Shown here: positions 5,079-5,127 of the stretch, one piece after another
Layout of the letters: every line of letters starts with the position of its first letter
How positions within the stretch are numbered: position 1 is the stretch's first letter
Assembly: GCA_934457515.1 (NCBI GenBank)
Contig: CAKSHV010000125.1
Coordinates: forward strand, 1 to 5,127
Direction of reading: 5' to 3'
DNA: 5,127 bases
Source of the DNA: an uncultured Clostridia bacterium
GTDB taxonomy: Bacteria; Bacillota; Clostridia; RGIG6154
Notes under the pieces: model-generated
What the model was told of the DNA's origin: nothing
The model's input: the letters and a program-made list of their open reading frames with translations, nothing else
The model's database searches: none
Program-made: the position numbers and the translations under genes

Positions 5079-5127
5079 GTCAAATTACGCAGCAAACCGC
5101 AGATAGACGGGCACAGACGAATAGGTT

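Larger units (their letters stand above)
3454..5127 (-). pseudogene. Broken secreted glycosidase gene: GH26-like + Ig-like + CAO domain + YRYR stalk (5' end outside window)
   Basis: Reading across frames recovers one ancestral protein of at least about 545 residues. From the right edge the frame reads TYSSVPVYLRFAA, then an in-frame TAA at 5087-5085, then FDVWKNETDPETF and on through the catalytic, Ig-like and CAO domains. Four lesions are visible: the TAA; a -1-type shift best placed at the A6 run 3887-3882; a -1-type shift at the A4 run 3605-3602; and a 10-bp tandem duplication at 3519-3538. Correcting them gives a continuous protein ending in EEKTEYRYRTR ... WSTW ... WSEWSG ... EERVMYRYKEK and stop TGA at 3456-3454. 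The product would have been exported and possibly wall-attached; its signal peptide lies outside the window. The other genes in the window show no such damage, so decay is more likely than poor sequence, but resequencing errors at the A-runs cannot be excluded. Confidence 0.8.

Overview
The window looks like chromosomal DNA of a clostridial Bacillota, probably an uncultured gut or anaerobic-digester relative of the Oscillospirales/Christensenellales. The signs are moderate GC with A/T-rich intergenic gaps, textbook SigA promoters (17-bp spacers, TATAAT or TAAAAT boxes, several with an upstream TG), strong AGGTGA/GGAGGT ribosome sites, and a secreted-protein gene combining a glycosidase domain, an Ig-like domain, a copper-amine-oxidase N-terminal (CAO) domain and a W/YRYR-rich stalk. 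The genus cannot be named from this sequence.

Layout from left to right. (1) Positions 1-84, minus: the first 28 codons of rimP, running off the left edge. (2) Positions 85-247: its control region, with a SigA promoter, a terminator-like hairpin in the leader, and four T-tracts (A-tracts on the gene's strand) spaced one helical turn apart just upstream of the -35 box. (3) 248-1042, minus: a 264-residue GNAT acetyltransferase with a C-terminal extension. (4) 1043-1158: a compact divergent promoter region whose two -35 boxes lie 8 bp apart. (5) 1159-2331, plus: a complete short-form malic enzyme. (6) 2433-3398, plus: a complete TIM-barrel sugar phosphate isomerase/epimerase-like protein with its own promoter; the correct start is ATG 2433, not the upstream TTG at 2376. 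(7) 3414-3445: a strong terminator shared by two converging genes. (8) 3454-5127, minus: a large secreted glycosidase-type gene, cut by the right edge and visibly broken.

The broken gene is the main discovery. Reading across frames recovers one continuous ancestral protein: GH26-like catalytic domain, Ig-like domain, CAO domain, then three W-rich/YRYR stalk repeats ending in MYRYKEK. It now carries an in-frame TAA where the catalytic acid/base Glu is expected, two apparent single-base deletions at A-runs, and a perfect 10-bp tandem duplication. Removing one copy of the duplication exactly restores the last reading frame. The neighbouring genes are intact, which favours real gene decay (or, less likely, switching by slippage) over poor sequence quality.

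The three intact housekeeping or metabolic units appear to be independently promoted. Malic enzyme (malate to pyruvate) and the isomerase-like protein could both serve central carbon metabolism, but nothing here ties them into one pathway. I found no CRISPR array, tRNA, rRNA, insertion sequence or phage gene.
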